Shown here piece by piece: positions 40,501 to 55,712 of a DNA stretch of 64,000 bases. The stretch comes from Ficedula albicollis. Its lineage: Eukaryota > Chordata > Aves > Passeriformes > Muscicapidae. The position numbers were made by a program, and so were the translations under genes. A model generated the notes under the pieces. It did not search any database and had not been told where the DNA came from. It saw only the letters and a program-made list of their open reading frames with translations. The stretch's first letter is position 1. Every line of letters begins with the position of its first letter. The DNA is taken from positions 14,707,562-14,771,561 of the forward strand of contig NC_021674.1 of NCBI RefSeq assembly GCF_000247815.1. The letters are read 5' to 3'.

Positions 40501-41537
40501 AGCCTGCTGCACTGAAAGCTTTCAGTTTCTCCTTCATTGCTGTACAATCAATTTATCTGTGCCTTGAGGAAAACTTTACTAAGGCAGGAGAGATTTATAG
40601 GGGGTAAGATAGGCTTATCACCCCTTTCCCCTTTGAATAAACATTGATAAAGGGTGTGTTCTATACAGTCCAAATTCAGAAATTCTCACACTATTACTTA
40701 ATGCAATCACCAAGTTGTATGTTAGTAAAGAAAGAGAAAAGAATAAAGGAAGAGACGTAAGAGGCCAAATTTTGAAAATCAGAATGTCCCTGAGAGGAGA
40801 ACAATTAGGGGCTGTGAGGGCAGTAGGTTAATTTTGTGCTAGAAGTGGTTGAACAGGATAGGTGCAGGGCAGGTATATGTGAGATGAATGGAAATGGGAT
40901 CAGAGGGATAATGTGGTCCTGGGCCTTGATCACCTTGTCCCTCTGAGTATCTACTGTCTCTATCTGCACGTTTTCTTTTGACATTAACATTTTCATTATT
41001 CATAAAAAGGGATGTGGGCAAGAAATGCAAACTCGGGATCTTCACCCCAGTTTTGAGATGAACCAGTATACAATTGTGAGTTTGTATTATCCTTCACCTT
41101 TACCTGAGGACAATGGGGAAGTGAGGCCCTAATCCATACTGCAGGCACTATGGACCTTGCCCAAAGGATCTTGCCCAGGAAGATCAAAACCACAGTTTGA
41201 AGTTCATACCTGCAAAAAGCATCTCCACGTGCTGTAGTCATGATGGCAGTGAGTACATTTGATGTGGAAGAATTAATGATTTCCTAATCTAGCAGGCTTT
41301 CTCTTCAGAAGATATTGGCAATTCTTTACTGATGAGACATGACAGTAAGGAAAGGTTACTTTATCTCTGTGTTATGTTTCCTATAGCAAAGGTGATATCT
41401 TCTCAGAATACTTCTCCTCATGGGAAAGCTTCATAAATTGTTATGAAATGCCTTGAATGTTAAGGGGTATGGCAGTACTAACACTGCAATATGCCGAATT
41501 TATTGATAACCTGCATAGCATTTTCAGCCATGTTGCT
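37600..41537. other. Intergenic, no gene recognised
   Basis: Contains a T-rich simple repeat at 39672-39719. No TOG-domain exon or other coding chain was recognised on either strand. Confidence 0.4.
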
Positions 41538-41895
41538 AATCACAGAATATTCTGAATTGACAGGGACTCACAAGGATCATCGAGTCCAGCTCCTGGCCTT
41601 GCACAGGACACCCTAAGACTCACACCATGTGCCTGAGAGTGTTCTCAAAACATTTCTTGAACTCTGTCAGGCTTGGTGCTGTGACCACTGCCCTGGGAGG
41701 CTTGTTCCAATCCCCAGCCATCCTCTGGGTGAGAAATCTCTTCCTAATACCCAACCTAAACCTGCCCTGACACAATTTCAGGCCATTTCCTTGTGTCCTG
41801 TCACCACACAGAAGAGATCAGTGCCTGCTCCTCTGCTTCCCCTCACAAGGAAGTTGTAACTGCAGTGAGGTCTCCTCTTGTCTCCTCCAGGCTAT
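41538..41895 (-). mobile_element. CR1 3' tail fragment
   Basis: Plus-strand text has AATCACAGAATATTCTGAAT, GACAGGGACTCACAAGGATC, CCCTGGGAGGCTTGTTCCAA and GAGAAATCTCTTCCTAATAC, the reversed 3' region of CR1. Followed by a small 24-bp direct repeat (GTCTCCTCCAG...CTATCTGAGG, 41,879-41,930). Confidence 0.82.
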
Positions 41896-43280
41896 CTGAG
41901 GTTCTTGTCTCCTCCAGACTATCTGAGGTGGCTCTTGAAGTTAGAATAAAGAAGCTGGAGTGTGTGTGGTTGCCATAGTGTTCTAGTCATCTTCAGATGC
42001 CAAGGGAATGAAATTATAACCCCCTTCAAAGTCTGAGATTTGAGCAGTGTCACTGGAAACACGAGGGCAGCTGCCAACTTTTTAAAGGTCTGCAGATAAA
42101 GTGCAGCACAGAGCTGTTGGCTGCTCTTTTCACAGCTGTGAAGAAGCTCTGGCTGGAAACCTGATCCTTCCTGCTCAATCCTTCTGCAATCTGACTCCAC
42201 TGCAGCGAGTGCACTCTGGTTTTAACCCTTAAGACAAAGCCAGTGCCTCCTGAGCTGGCTGTGATTTTACACAGCAACTCTACTGAAATGAGAACAAGAC
42301 TGCCAGGTAGCTGAGGCTTAAATCAGGGCAGGGGAGGGGTGGGAGCACAGCTGACCTGTGCTCTGGTCTGTCAGTGCCCAGGCTGCATCTAGTAGCCTAA
42401 AAAAAGACGTACTTGCTGAATGGAAATGCAATCTAAGTTAATTGATGTACCAGCAACACACAAGACAAGCTTGTGCTGGGATGGGGGAAGAGGAAGCAAA
42501 TGGACTTTTTATGCTTCAGGGCACTAGTTAGTACACTAAGGAATGCATCAATAGTATAACATTGGGCTAAGATTGAAACTGGTTGCATAAAGAATATGGG
42601 AGATCAAACTCGTACCTTGTATATAAACCTCTGTTTTATTTACATCAGTAAAAAACAAATGTTAAAATCGAGCCTGGTCTTACAAAACAACTGTATTCCA
42701 GAAATGTTGTATTTGTGGAAAATTGAATTGTTGACCAAAAACCTGTTAAAAAATTAATCTTTTTTAAAAAAATGATGAGACAAACTATCATTTCCTGCAT
42801 ACTAGAGTTACTTTCAATTTTATGTTAACAATACAAATCGAAGGTAAACACATTTTTTGCAAGGGTCCTGTACATTACTGGACTAAAGAGAGTCTCTGAA
42901 CTACATGTAAATCATGAGTTCCCATTACAAACTTGCAGATCACTTCCCCAGAAGACGTGTCTTGTGCACAATGAGCAGTTTGCTGCACATCCTTTGGGCA
43001 GCACCAGCATCCTTCAGCAGCTACAGTCTTTAGGTGGGACTGTGTTTGCAAGGAGCCTCCTGATGAGCACAGTCAGAGCTGGGAGGGATGAAGGGCTAGG
43101 ATGGCAGCTCATGTACTTCAAGGGAACCTGGTTTTGGGCAAAGACGCTTTGGCTGGCTCCATGTCCAGAGAGCACATGTGGGAAGAGTTTGACTGCTGAA
43201 GTGAAGTGTTGCCCCATGTGCTGCTGTAGAAGGATCTGCTGCTTGGGGATGTAAAGAAATACTTTCTCTTATTCCCCATC
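41896..43280. other. Intergenic, nothing recognised
   Basis: AT-rich at 42,600-42,850; no exon or element recognised. Confidence 0.4.
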
Positions 43281-43446
43281 AGTTGTGCTGGGAAGTTTCA
43301 GCATGAAGCCATAAAGGGATGAACTGATTGTAGTAGCTGAGGAGAAGCTGTCCTCCCACATTCAGTTGTGCTGGGAAGTTTCAGCATGAAACCATAAAGG
43401 GATGAACTGGTTGTAGTAGCTGAGGAGAAGCTGTCCTCCCACTCTG
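43281..43446. repeat. Tandem duplication, period 83 bp
   Basis: AGTTGTGCTGGGAAGTTTCA occurs at 43281 and 43364; the copies differ at about two bases. Confidence 0.92.
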
Positions 43447-45217
43447 CTCTGTCTTCCTCTGCAAAGCTCCATTTAGGCATGCCAAGTGCCAGTTTCCTGC
43501 TGTCATGTTTCTGGTTTGCTTCTGTTCTGGGGGGTTACTGCCAGCAGGACAAATCAACCCAAAATGCATGCAAAAACACATTTGTATTCTTACCCAGGAG
43601 GGAGAGAGCTGCAGTTCTGATGAGGGGGAGGACTCACTTGCAGAGTTTACACTGCTGGTGAGCTTTGCAGTATCTCCCTGGTGATTTTCCAGCTTGATAG
43701 GGGACGGTGCATCTGCCATAGGATTGCACAGGAGATTGGTTGGTGTCGGTATGGCTGTGGCTGCTTGGCCTCTTTAGGCTCACAAACCCCTGAGCATCCA
43801 AAGTATCTATTCACTGCGAATATTCACTTGCTTCTCCATATTCAAACCCCCACTTTAAACATAATAATTAAGGTTTCCTTGTGTCTGTGGTGCAAAATGG
43901 CACTGTACTTGGTGAAAGATGCTTGTGGTTAAGGCACAGGACTAAAACTCAGGAGTTCAGTATCCAGAGAGTAGCCCTTGTACTGGGGAAGGTGAAGCTC
44001 CGTTCCCCCATCGTGAGGGTGGGCAGGAAGGGTAAAAATGTTGTGTGAAGGAGGAGTTCTTAGACACCACCTTGATGAAAACTGTAGGAAAAATTTGAAC
44101 TATTCCTAACAAAGTATGATACAATTTTTTTAAAAAAAATCTTATTCTGTACTGAAATTGTAGATGAAAACATGTCAAATAAAACTAAAACTACATTAAT
44201 TAAAAATTGCATCTTAACCATGATAATACATTAGTTAGGTGAGGAAGATCCAGTAATTTTTGAGACTGTATTCCAGTGAATGCTGTAGAAGCTTAGGATT
44301 AATTGACTGTAAATAACTTGTGTTTTTATTAACAACAATCTGTCTAGACTATCCAGTGAAATTACAATAAATACCCTCAAACTGCATAAGTCATAAAAAA
44401 AATTAAAACTTTTTCAGGGAGAACAGGGTTCTCTATGGTGGCATTTTTTTTCTTTTACAAAAAGCCAAAAACAAACACAAACAAACCCTCCAAATGTGTC
44501 CTTAGATGCCTTGTGATTTATAATGTTGTTTGATTGGGCTATTGCAAAACTAATCAGGATTAAGCCTGGAAACTAGAGGTGATAAGATTATCTGGTAATC
44601 AAAGGTGATTTAGAAGATCAAAGGCTTTTTGAGGGAGTAAGATCCCTAATTTTTTCCTTCAAAAGGGGTTGCTTTGTTTTAACTTGTGACATTATGTAAT
44701 ATGACATAATATGACATTATTCTCTCCCTGCATATTGATAAACACCTAGGGTAGAAATGTGGCTTCGTTGAAACCATGGATGTTTAATTGCAGTAGCATT
44801 CAATTGGTTCAGGGTTTTACCTCCCTCCTGGAAAGTCACAACAGCACTTTTTTACACAGACTGTGATGCCTACTGAATAAGTAACATGCTGAATAATGAT
44901 AATTTGTATTAATTTTTTAAACTGGGAAAAAAGGACTTGGCTATAGGTCCTGTCTTCATCAACCAAATTTGCCTCAGACTCACCCAGCTACAAAGTGTTT
45001 CTTTTGCTCCACGTAGACCTCTGAGCTAAACCATGGAATGAAAGGAGAAGCAGCCGGCTGGTGTTTCATGAGATTGCTGAGCCCAGTTTGGGGTTTCTGG
45101 TGCAATGTCATCACACAGTTTCCTTGCATGAGGGAAGAAGATGCAGCTGTGTTTTGGAGGCTTTGGTAAGGCTGTTTCCTCCCTCTGTCCTTGCTTGTGC
45201 CTCTGCCTCTGGGGCTG
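43447..45217. other. Likely includes PCARE 3' UTR (minus strand)
   Basis: Immediately downstream of the PCARE stop on the minus strand. TTTATT at 44325-44330 (AATAAA on the minus strand), about 890 bp after the stop, is a candidate polyA signal. Other AT-rich hexamers are present, so the transcript end is uncertain. Confidence 0.35.
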
Positions 45218-45347
45218 TCAGTCCCTCTGCAGCCCCTGGCCCACGACGTAGAGCTCGGGGTGGGAAGCAGATCTGTTGGACTCTCTGGTTTCAGGGACAC
45301 CAGAGCTGTTCCAAGAGTCACCTGCTTTTCTAGGGCTCTTCTCCAAG
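45218..45347 (-). CDS. PCARE: PCARE coding exon 2 (C terminus)
   Basis: Read on the minus strand, acceptor TTTCCTTCTGCAG precedes base 45347. Its first base completes the serine codon begun by AG at the end of exon 1, then 42 codons run to TGA at 45220-45218. The product SLEKSPRKAGDSWNSS... ends ASHPELYVVGQGLQRD, matching the human C-terminal region (ESPKKD..., ASPPEFCVLGHGLQ as remembered) in order and spacing. Human PCARE also has two coding exons. It ends soon after GLQ, so it is shorter than the human tail. This exon is hidden in a shifted frame of a longer unrelated open frame and is separated from exon 1 by a 6,249-bp intron. Confidence 0.85.
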
Positions 45348-45651
45348 CTGCAGAAGGAAAGATGCTTAAGAGGCTAATGAATCATGGCTTTTTAAAACAG
45401 CACTGATTAGACAGTGTTAACCCACAAAGCACAACACTGCACCATACCCAGTCATTCTCCGTCTCCTCCTGAACACGCTCCTTGCGCGCACCACCCAGAT
45501 TTCATCTTGCCATGCCAAATCACTGTACTCTCCCTCCCAGACCTCTCGTGGGAAGAAAGGATTTTGTATGTTTTACAGGGGATCAGTGTGAGACTGGGTT
45601 TCCCTGCAGACAGGGACAGATTTGAGTGAAAAGCCTTGATTCAGACTGCGG

Positions 45652-45725
45652 AAGGGAAGGGAACGGAAGGGAAGGGAAGTTTCAGGGAAGGGAAGTTTCA
45701 GGGAAGGGAAGGGAAGGGAAGGGAA
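45652..45725. repeat. GGGAA microsatellite, left flank of G run
   Basis: GGGAA-type repeats with GTTTCA interruptions (GGAAGTTTCAGGGAAG) leading directly into the G run. Confidence 0.93.
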
Positions 45726-47889
<2,164 letters not shown>

Positions 47890-49228
47890 TCTTACCTCTG
47901 ATGTGTTTCTGCTTAGCCTGGGTACAGTAATTTCACAGCATGACTGTGGGAGGGGAATTCTGGCATTGCACATGTGCGCCTTGTGTTGCTGCAGCTAATT
48001 TGTGGTTTAAGCTCAACATGGGGAAGTATTTCAGAGCTATCTTGGAATCACTACTGTATTTTAAGTATATAAACTACTTAACTGAATGAGCTTTCAACTA
48101 CAGACAAGCTGTTATGTTCCTACTCTTAACTGCTGTGACTTAAATGATTTGAACTGCTAAATGAAGAGATTTGTGATACATGTCCACTCATGAAACTAAT
48201 CCAGATTCAAATATCCCCCAGTTGCAGAAGGGCTCATTTGGGCTACTTGCTTTGAGCCTGATTCAGTCAGCCCCATCCATTCTCAAGCCCTCATTGAATA
48301 GAATATTAAAGACAATAGCATTTTATCTTCTCTCTCTGCTCTACCACTTGGCAGAGGAGCAGTCTCAATGAAATACTATTTTGTTAAGGTGCATACACAG
48401 CAACTGTGTTACAGATTAACAGAATTTCTATGAACAGAGCAATTGTACATGTTGTGCCTCACTGAGATGCCAATAATTGCTGATTGCTATCAAATGACCA
48501 AGCTTAGAAACCAGCCAAGTTACCTCAGTCTATCCAACTACAGGCTGTTCAAATAGGAACCGGTTGAACTGACTTGAGAACTGAAGTTCTTGTCAGGCAC
48601 CCTAAGACTAAATGCAAAAGCTCCAGCTCCAGCCCTAGTTGGGGCTACTAATGTTGTAAGTCCTGACAACATGGGATGGGCAGAAGACATGCTTGGAAAA
48701 AGAGTGGGTTTTGTCTTCTAGGAGGGCAATGAGTGTGCAGGAGACACATGAATCTGTGAGCAATGTTGACATTTAATGCCCATCAATGCCAGCTTGCAAA
48801 ATAAGATGGAAGTTGTCTCTTTTTTTTGTGTGTGTGTTTCTGCTAAAAGGGTGTGTGTGGGAGAGGCAACTCAGTTGCCTTTTTTTGCTTATACAAGCTC
48901 TGCCAGATTGTCTTTGGCAACCTACTTCTCAGCAAATGGATATTTTAATTTAGTATGGGAAAAGTGGGGGGATATATCTCTTATATCACTGAATTTGTGA
49001 GCATGGGAGAAACTGGATAACTCATTGCTCTTCATAACATTTTACCTATAAAAGATTGATAGTATCTCAGGTTTGACTCTGTCCTCTCCTTTCTACTAAT
49101 GAAGCTGCTAATAACATAGAAAAATAACACAGGAAAACACCACACAGACCAAAAAAAGGCATATTTGGAAAAAGAGGTAAAGCAAGGGAAGGAATGAAGG
49201 AAAGGAGACTGACAGCTGTGTGGTAATG

Positions 49229-49464
49229 GTTTGTGAATTTGAGACCAGATACAAACATTGCTAGAATGAAGAGGTATAGGTTTAGGTTTAGGTTTAGGTT
49301 TAGGTTTAGGGTTTGTGAATTTGAGACCAGATACAAACATTGCTAGAATGAAGAGGTATAGGCTTAGGTTTAGGTTTAGGCTTAGGTTTAGGTTTAGGTT
49401 TAGGTTTCGGTTTAGGTTTAGGTTTAGGTTTAGGTTTAGGTTTAGGCTTAGGTTTAGTTTTAGG
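49229..49464. repeat. TTTAGG hexamer array with 52-bp direct repeats
   Basis: Hexamer TTTAGG repeated at about 49276-49310 and again at 49357-49464, with a few variant units (CTTAGG, TTTCGG). A 52-bp unique sequence (GTTTGTGAATTTGAGACCAG...) stands before each array, at 49229 and 49311. The unit is one base change from vertebrate telomere TTAGGG in circular terms but is not that repeat. Confidence 0.93.
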
Positions 49465-51410
49465 CATTTTGAGATTTTCCTCAGTCAGCTGGATGAATTA
49501 CAAAGACCTGGCTGTTTAATGAACTTGGAGGAGAAGGGTGGATCAGAGTGTGGTGCTTTATCTATTAAGGCACCTGCTAAAAGAGCAGGGCTCAGCATCT
49601 GCACAGGGTGATGTGGTGCTCACAGCTGTGGCAACCACTCCAGTCTTGAGCAGGAGGAGAGGACCTACAGTGATGTGAGGAGCTCTCAGAGCTATTTCCC
49701 TGTGTTCATTCCTAAAATGGTCCTTCTCTGCCCATGGGCACATTGGCTATGATAGTTCATTTTAGACCACTCAATGCAGAGTCATAAAACTACTCCAGGC
49801 AGTTTATTTTGGGTGTAAGAAAACATGCAGTTGTGTATCGAATCTTAAAGCAGTGCGTATGGTAATTAATGGCCTAAATTTCTCTTTTGCTTATGTTAAT
49901 ATAAATTTGGCATAACTGACTAGTACTACTGTTGATGTTCATTGGGATGAATGATAAGCTGAATTTGACCCACGATACATATTTCGTCCTTCCAAAATAC
50001 TTGTAGATCATAACACTAGGATATATGACTTTTTCCATGAAAGGGATGATTTTATTTACAGTGAGGTTTTTTTATATTACTCACTATACTCTGACAGACT
50101 GTGATAGAAAGATAATATACCCCAATTTATAATAGACTGGTTTTAAAATCCATCCATAAAACTGCAGGGGCTTTTGTCATGCAAGGTTTTACATAAAACC
50201 TCCTTTGAAAACATTTATTTCTGCTGGCAGGCACTGGAGTAGACAAAGCTGACTTCACACAGTACATAAAAACAACAAAAAGCCTAGCAACACTGTACAG
50301 GAATTTTAGGAAATAATCAAATGTCAGGCTACAATGCAATATTAGAACTGGGAATGCAAAATGATTTCCATTTCCCAGTGTTTTTTACATGTTTTGTTCA
50401 GCATGGGATACTCAGTCCCTATTCTGTCTTTGGAGTGGGAATACCTGGACATCTGTCTGCAGCGCCCATGACTGTCTCTGTGCTCACAGTGCCCTGAGAG
50501 CTTGTGCACCTACAAGTGCAGTTTCATCCTGTTGGGGTTGATCTTGCAATCCCTATCCCTCCTCAAGGGAATGAGCCATGTGACTGCAGCTCTTCTGGGG
50601 CAAGAGCAAAAATACTGCTCATGTGTGGAAAGGTTACCAGAGAAGCTTAAAGCTTAATTGACTTACACATCCTAAGATGTTAAGAAACTAGAATAACAAC
50701 ATTGTACTTCTAGGCTGTTACACATCTTTGAGTATTCCCAAATACCCACTTCTATTTCCTGGCTGGTTTTATGATTTTTTTTTCCTTAGGTGATGGACAA
50801 AATTTAAATCTAAGCCCATTTTTTAAATAAGAGGCCACCCCCTTATCAAACATGGAACTGACATGTGTTGGTGTTTTGATTTCTTTTTCAGAGCAATGAA
50901 TCTCCAGTAGCTATGGGATGCTTTTCCACTTGGAAAACTGGGCTTGGGCTGTGGACCCAGCAGACTTAACATCGGCACATAGGTCTGAAGCTGTGCACAA
51001 GAAGCTCAAAATGCCAGGCTACAATTATGTCCACACAGATCTTTGCCTATATATTATCTGTCTCTCATTCTTGCCAGCTGAATTGAAACATTCCTTTGAA
51101 TTGAAACAGCTTTCAGATGAACAGTTTATATTGGATTAGAAGCTGATGATAGAACAACACCTCTCCTCTTGGCTCAAGCCTATCTTCTCATAAATATTTA
51201 TGTTTATAACCTGAGGGCTGCTTCAGAGCTTTTAAGAATCGAATGTGGATGCCCTTAGCCCCCCTACACAGATAAGGGGAGTTCTGTGCCATGGAACCAA
51301 CACTGAATTTTCCCCAGGGTGCCTGTCACAGCTTATGTGTAAGGCTAAGGCTTGAGCAAGGGAAGTTAACTCCTCATTCAGACTGGTAGTCTGCTGAAAT
51401 CTGCGCAAGA

Positions 51411-51525
51411 AAATAGATTATTTCAGTTGGAAGGGACTGACAAGGATCACACAGTGCTATCTATGCCCAGCCATCTCTCCTGCACATGAACAGGACACCT
51501 TTCTGGGAAGCCTCATAGCAACATT
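51411..51525 (-). mobile_element. CR1 tail scrap
   Basis: ATTATTTCAGTTGGAAGGGA followed by CTGACAAGGATCACACAG resembles the reversed CR1 3' end; too short and diverged for more. Confidence 0.5.
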
Positions 51526-51596
51526 AAATTCCCATCAGAAGTTTAGAAAGCCAGCACGGTGCTATAGGTCTGCTTTTCTGGCATGAAGTTCCTTAC

Positions 51597-54500
51597 CTTG
51601 CTTGGTTAAGTGCAGGTTCACTGCCAGCTGTTAGAGCAGCTGGAGGATGAGGCTGGACCCCTGGCCGGCGGTCAGAGGAACTCCTCCTTACGAATGGCTG
51701 AGGGTTGCTGGTGCTCAGGGACAGCTTCCTGGTCCGGTCTGCGGGCTGCCGGAACAGCAGGCTGCTCTTTGGGGAGTGTGCTGCAGCTTCAGGCTGGCTG
51801 GGCACCCCAGCTGAGCCTTTGCTGGGTGCCACTGGAGGTCTGGCTTCGAATAAGGAAGAGGTGGCCGGGCAAAATATGGAACGGACATTGCTGCTCCTCT
51901 TGGAGGAGGAGAGCTGGTGCTCATCCCCAGCATCCAGCCCGGCTCTTGGGCCCTTGTAGGAGCGAGATGGGGAGGCTGGAGGGGAGGGGGTGGTGGGGGA
52001 TGGAGCTGGGGAGCCTGCCAGCCGCTGTGCTGTCGGTGAGCTTTGCTTGTGCCCCACAGGAGGGCTCAGTGGTTTTCGCTGTGATGGTGGAGAGGGCAGC
52101 TTCTTCTGCAAAGGTGGGCTGGGCATCCTGGGGCTAGAAGGGGGGCTGGGTTTCCTCTGCACGGTGGGCGAGCTCGGTTGCGTGCTGCTAAAAGCCTGCA
52201 GAGAGTGCCTGTGGTGCGCTGGGGGGCTGAAAATCAGTTTCTCCGTCGGTGAAGAGGGAGCAGTTCTCGTTGGGGAGACCCTCCTGGTGAAGAGGGAGCC
52301 TTTCTCATTGCTCCGGAGCAGGTCGGGGGAGCCGTGCTTCTGGCACGGAGGTGCAGGACTGGGGCTCTGGCTCTCTGAGCTGCTGCTGTCTGGGTTTGAA
52401 GCCTCGCTGGGATTTCGAAGAGGAATAATTTTATGGGTTTGCTTGTATAAATCCGCAGCCTCTTTCCTCTGGGTTGCTAGTATCTCCTCCTGGCTAGGGA
52501 TGTGCACGTTGGTAGGGTTCAGCTCCAGAGAGTACCTGTGCTGTTTCTCATCCCCTGGCCTGCTACTCCTTAGACCTTTACTAGTCACCGCACTGGGGCC
52601 ACTGATATTTTTACTTGGCAATAAGTCGATGGACTGAAGGGAGGCTTTCATTTTTGGGGAAACTTGTGATCTCTTAGCAGCATGCAGTTCTGGTTTGGTG
52701 ATCTTCTTGGCATCTTCTGTAGAGCTTCCTTCTCTACTTGCAGTTTCTTCATGCTCAGATAAATTTTCAGAAGAAGTGTCCATTAACATTTCAGGTGGTG
52801 GTGGTGGCAGGTTCTCAGTGTCTTCATCGGTCTCTTCCTTCGTGTCCTTCTTGCTTAATTCTGCAGGTGGTGCAGGAAGAAAGGCATTTGGAGAGCTAGA
52901 ATAAACGTTGGTGTTTGTGTCTTCTACTGGTGAAATACGATTTAAAGGTGCCAGGCCTCTCTGAAAGGGAGTGGTGGGTGGGATGACTGGAAGTCCAAAT
53001 TTTCTGATGCACTTTATTGGTCCTAAGGATCTTAGAGGTGTGGTTTTTGCAAGATCACCACTAGGACTGAAGGTTTCAATCAGTTTTTTGACAGACTGCC
53101 GGGAGGTACAGCTGCTGCCAGTCAACATTTGTGCTCCAGCAGGCCCATTTTCTTTGCCTCCTGGCGTCTCCTGGGTAGGCACAGTAGCTGTCACAGGCTC
53201 CCTGACTCTCTTTTCATTCACTGGGAGGACAGGATTTTGATCAGATGTGAACGAAGGGACTTTATCCTGGTTAGGCAGGATGCTGAAATTTTTTGAGAGG
53301 CCTGCCTTCAGCTTGCGGGAGGACCTAGATGTAATTTGTTCGTTCTGCAAATAAGGTGCAGTTCTTGATTTCCAAAGCTCCAGCTTGTTAGCTAGATCCT
53401 TTCCACATAACATTTCCAGCCTTTTGCTGAGCTCCTTTTGAGTCCTCTGAAGCTCTAGGAGTGTTGGGTCCTCTGCCTGGCTTCTGAGAGACTCCTCTGA
53501 CCTGGACCGTCGTTGTTTCCCAAACTTTCTCTGTCTGCCTATTGCTGTACTGGGCCTTTTTGCTAGGACTGCTCTTCCACTCTCATCCTCTGTCCATTCT
53601 TTACGCCTGGATTTAGCTGGGACGAACTTGATTTTTTCACTGATGGCATCTTTCATCTTCAAAATGATTTCTTCTGTATCTACGTTCTCTGTCCTTTTGA
53701 TGGACTGCCTTGGAATGTTATCAGTGAGTGCAGGTGAAGACAGGGACCTTGGCAGAGCATCCTTCCCCATTTCGGATAAACTGGTGCTGTCATCATCCTC
53801 CTCCAGCGTGCTCTCTTCTTCATCGTCGTCATCATCATCATCCTCATCAGAAAGAAAATCCGTTGATTCACAGATTTTGAAATGTTCCCCTTCCTGAGTA
53901 GAATCAGACTGCAAGGAGTTGTAGGAACTTTTGCTCAAGTTTGCATCTTGGGGCATGGTAGAAGTGCCTTCTGCTACTCCACCCTGACAAGAAGCCGCTT
54001 CCCTGCTTTGCACAGATGAATGAAACACTCCTTTAAAATGCCTGCCAAGAGCACAGCCATGGGATGCAGCTGTGCCCCTTGATGCTGTCCCACCATTCCC
54101 ACGCTCCGCTGCTCCAGCATGCTTTCGGGATGGATGTCCCTGTGCACAGGAGTCACTTGGATGTCCTCCATGCTGGCTGAGGGCACTGAACTCTTTGAGG
54201 GACTCATTGTCCACACCAATGCCACTGTCCTCAGAACAGAGAGTCCTGTCATCACCGTGGGACTGAGAGGGCCCCACAGTCGAGGCTTCGAGCAGCTTTA
54301 CTGTCCGCAGCAGGTGCTCATCAAAGCTTTGCTTTGCTTTCAGCTTGCCCTCCAAGTTGCTTGCAGCAGACTGCAGGTAGCTGCACGTCTCCTGCAGGGC
54401 GTTGGATGTGAGGGAGGCCAGCATCCCACTCACCAACTGCATTTTGTTGACTGTGTACTGCAGTAGCTGTTGCAGAAGATCTGGATGCTCCTTCAAATCG

Positions 54501-55309
54501 TCCTTTTCTGCTGGCCATGCCAGATTCCCACCTACATCTTTGAGAAGACTTTCCCCATCGTTGGCAATTTCTTCCAAGAGCTGATTGATTTCATCAAAGC
54601 GAAGCACAAGGAAGCTGATCATCTGCTGTAGGAAAAGCTGAGTTTGGGTGGCCTGGTTGGCCATGTGCAGAATAGCTTCATACTTGGAGAGGTTGGGGTG
54701 TAAGTAGGCATATGCACTCTGGTGAGCCTTGACGAGCACTTCTGGGAAGTCTACCTTCCTCTCTGTCTCACACGGGGCCTGGATGGACTTTTCTTTGCTT
54801 TTGTTGGGTTGACCTTGCTTTGCCAGCTTATGGGCTTTTTTCTTCTTCCCTTTCTTTGGGATTTGCTTTGCGCTGCTTTCATTCTTGTCATCCCAGATGA
54901 AAGCTGATGCTTCTGATTCGCAGGAGGTTTGCTTTCTGATCTCTATGGACTCAGTGATGTGTTTTTGAGACTCAATCAGTTCAGACATAATGACTTCAGC
55001 ATCTGTGGCCATCCTCTCCATTTTCTTGTCTTCCCTGGAAATCTGGGAATCTGAATGAGCCTTGGGAGATAACTCTGAATTACCATTTTTATCCAGCTCT
55101 GACAGTCCATCCTCCTCCTCTTCTTCCACATAGTCCTTCCTCTGAATCCCATATTCATCAATATTGTAGCAAGATGAACCTTTAACCAGCAGAGGGATTC
55201 CTTTATCTCTTGAATCAATCGGCAAAACACTTTTGGGTTTATTCAAAGCCTTAAGACCACTTCTTGCAGCACTACCAGCAATCTCACTGCGAGAAGGTGT
55301 GCAGCCCAT
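51597..55309 (-). CDS. PCARE: PCARE (C2orf71), photoreceptor cilium actin regulator, coding exon 1
   Basis: Photoreceptor protein that with WASF3 brings the actin-nucleating machinery to the outer-segment base for disc formation; human defects cause retinitis pigmentosa 54 (established knowledge). The 3,713 coding bases run from ATG at 55309 to a GTAAGG donor after 51597; reading on gives a TAA at once, so this is a splice site. With exon 2 the protein is 1,280 residues, close to the human 1,288. Start chosen at MGCTPS: Gly2/Cys3 fit the known N-terminal acylation, and the upstream in-frame extension has no ATG. Visible parts: KVDFPEVLVKAHQSAYAYL and ATQTQLFLQQMISFL (about 185-250), CSEDSGIG (358-365), acidic run (487-507), ILKMKDAISEKIKFVP (549-564), SVKKLIETFSP (739-749), a proline-rich SPP region (about 1010-1115) and SIFCPATSSLFEARPP (1144-1159). 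Intact. Confidence 0.96.
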
Positions 55310-55712
55310 CTCTTCTACTTCTTTATTTTTGGTCAAAAATCCAGAAGAACTAGGGAAAACACAAGTAAAAACAAAACTCACTGTGTCATCCTGAGCTGCA
55401 GACTGGCCTGTTTCTCAGGAGTCTTCCATCATGATCCCAGTTTTGTTGTCAGTTTCCTTTATTGTTCATTTTAAAATCCCATGTGCTTATTGCACAGGAT
55501 CTGCTCTTGAAGTTGTGCCCTGTTCCATTGTACGCTCCCGCCTGGGTTTTCTTCTTTGATTCAAAAAAAGGAATGTGAGAGCTTGGCTGGATTTAGAGCT
55601 AATGGATTAAGAGCACTTGTGTACCTCACTTCTGCCTTGACAGATGTCCTCTGCAAATAAGATTTTAAGCTCATTAGGGTAAGCAGACTTCAGCCAGTCA
55701 GCACCAGTGTTG

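Noticed and set aside
44980..45321. 113-residue minus-strand open frame over PCARE exon 2
   Set aside because: It is in a different frame from the PCARE exon, which has the phase match and the similarity.
51990..52637. 215-residue plus-strand open frame
   Set aside because: Antisense shadow of the PCARE proline- and serine-rich region.
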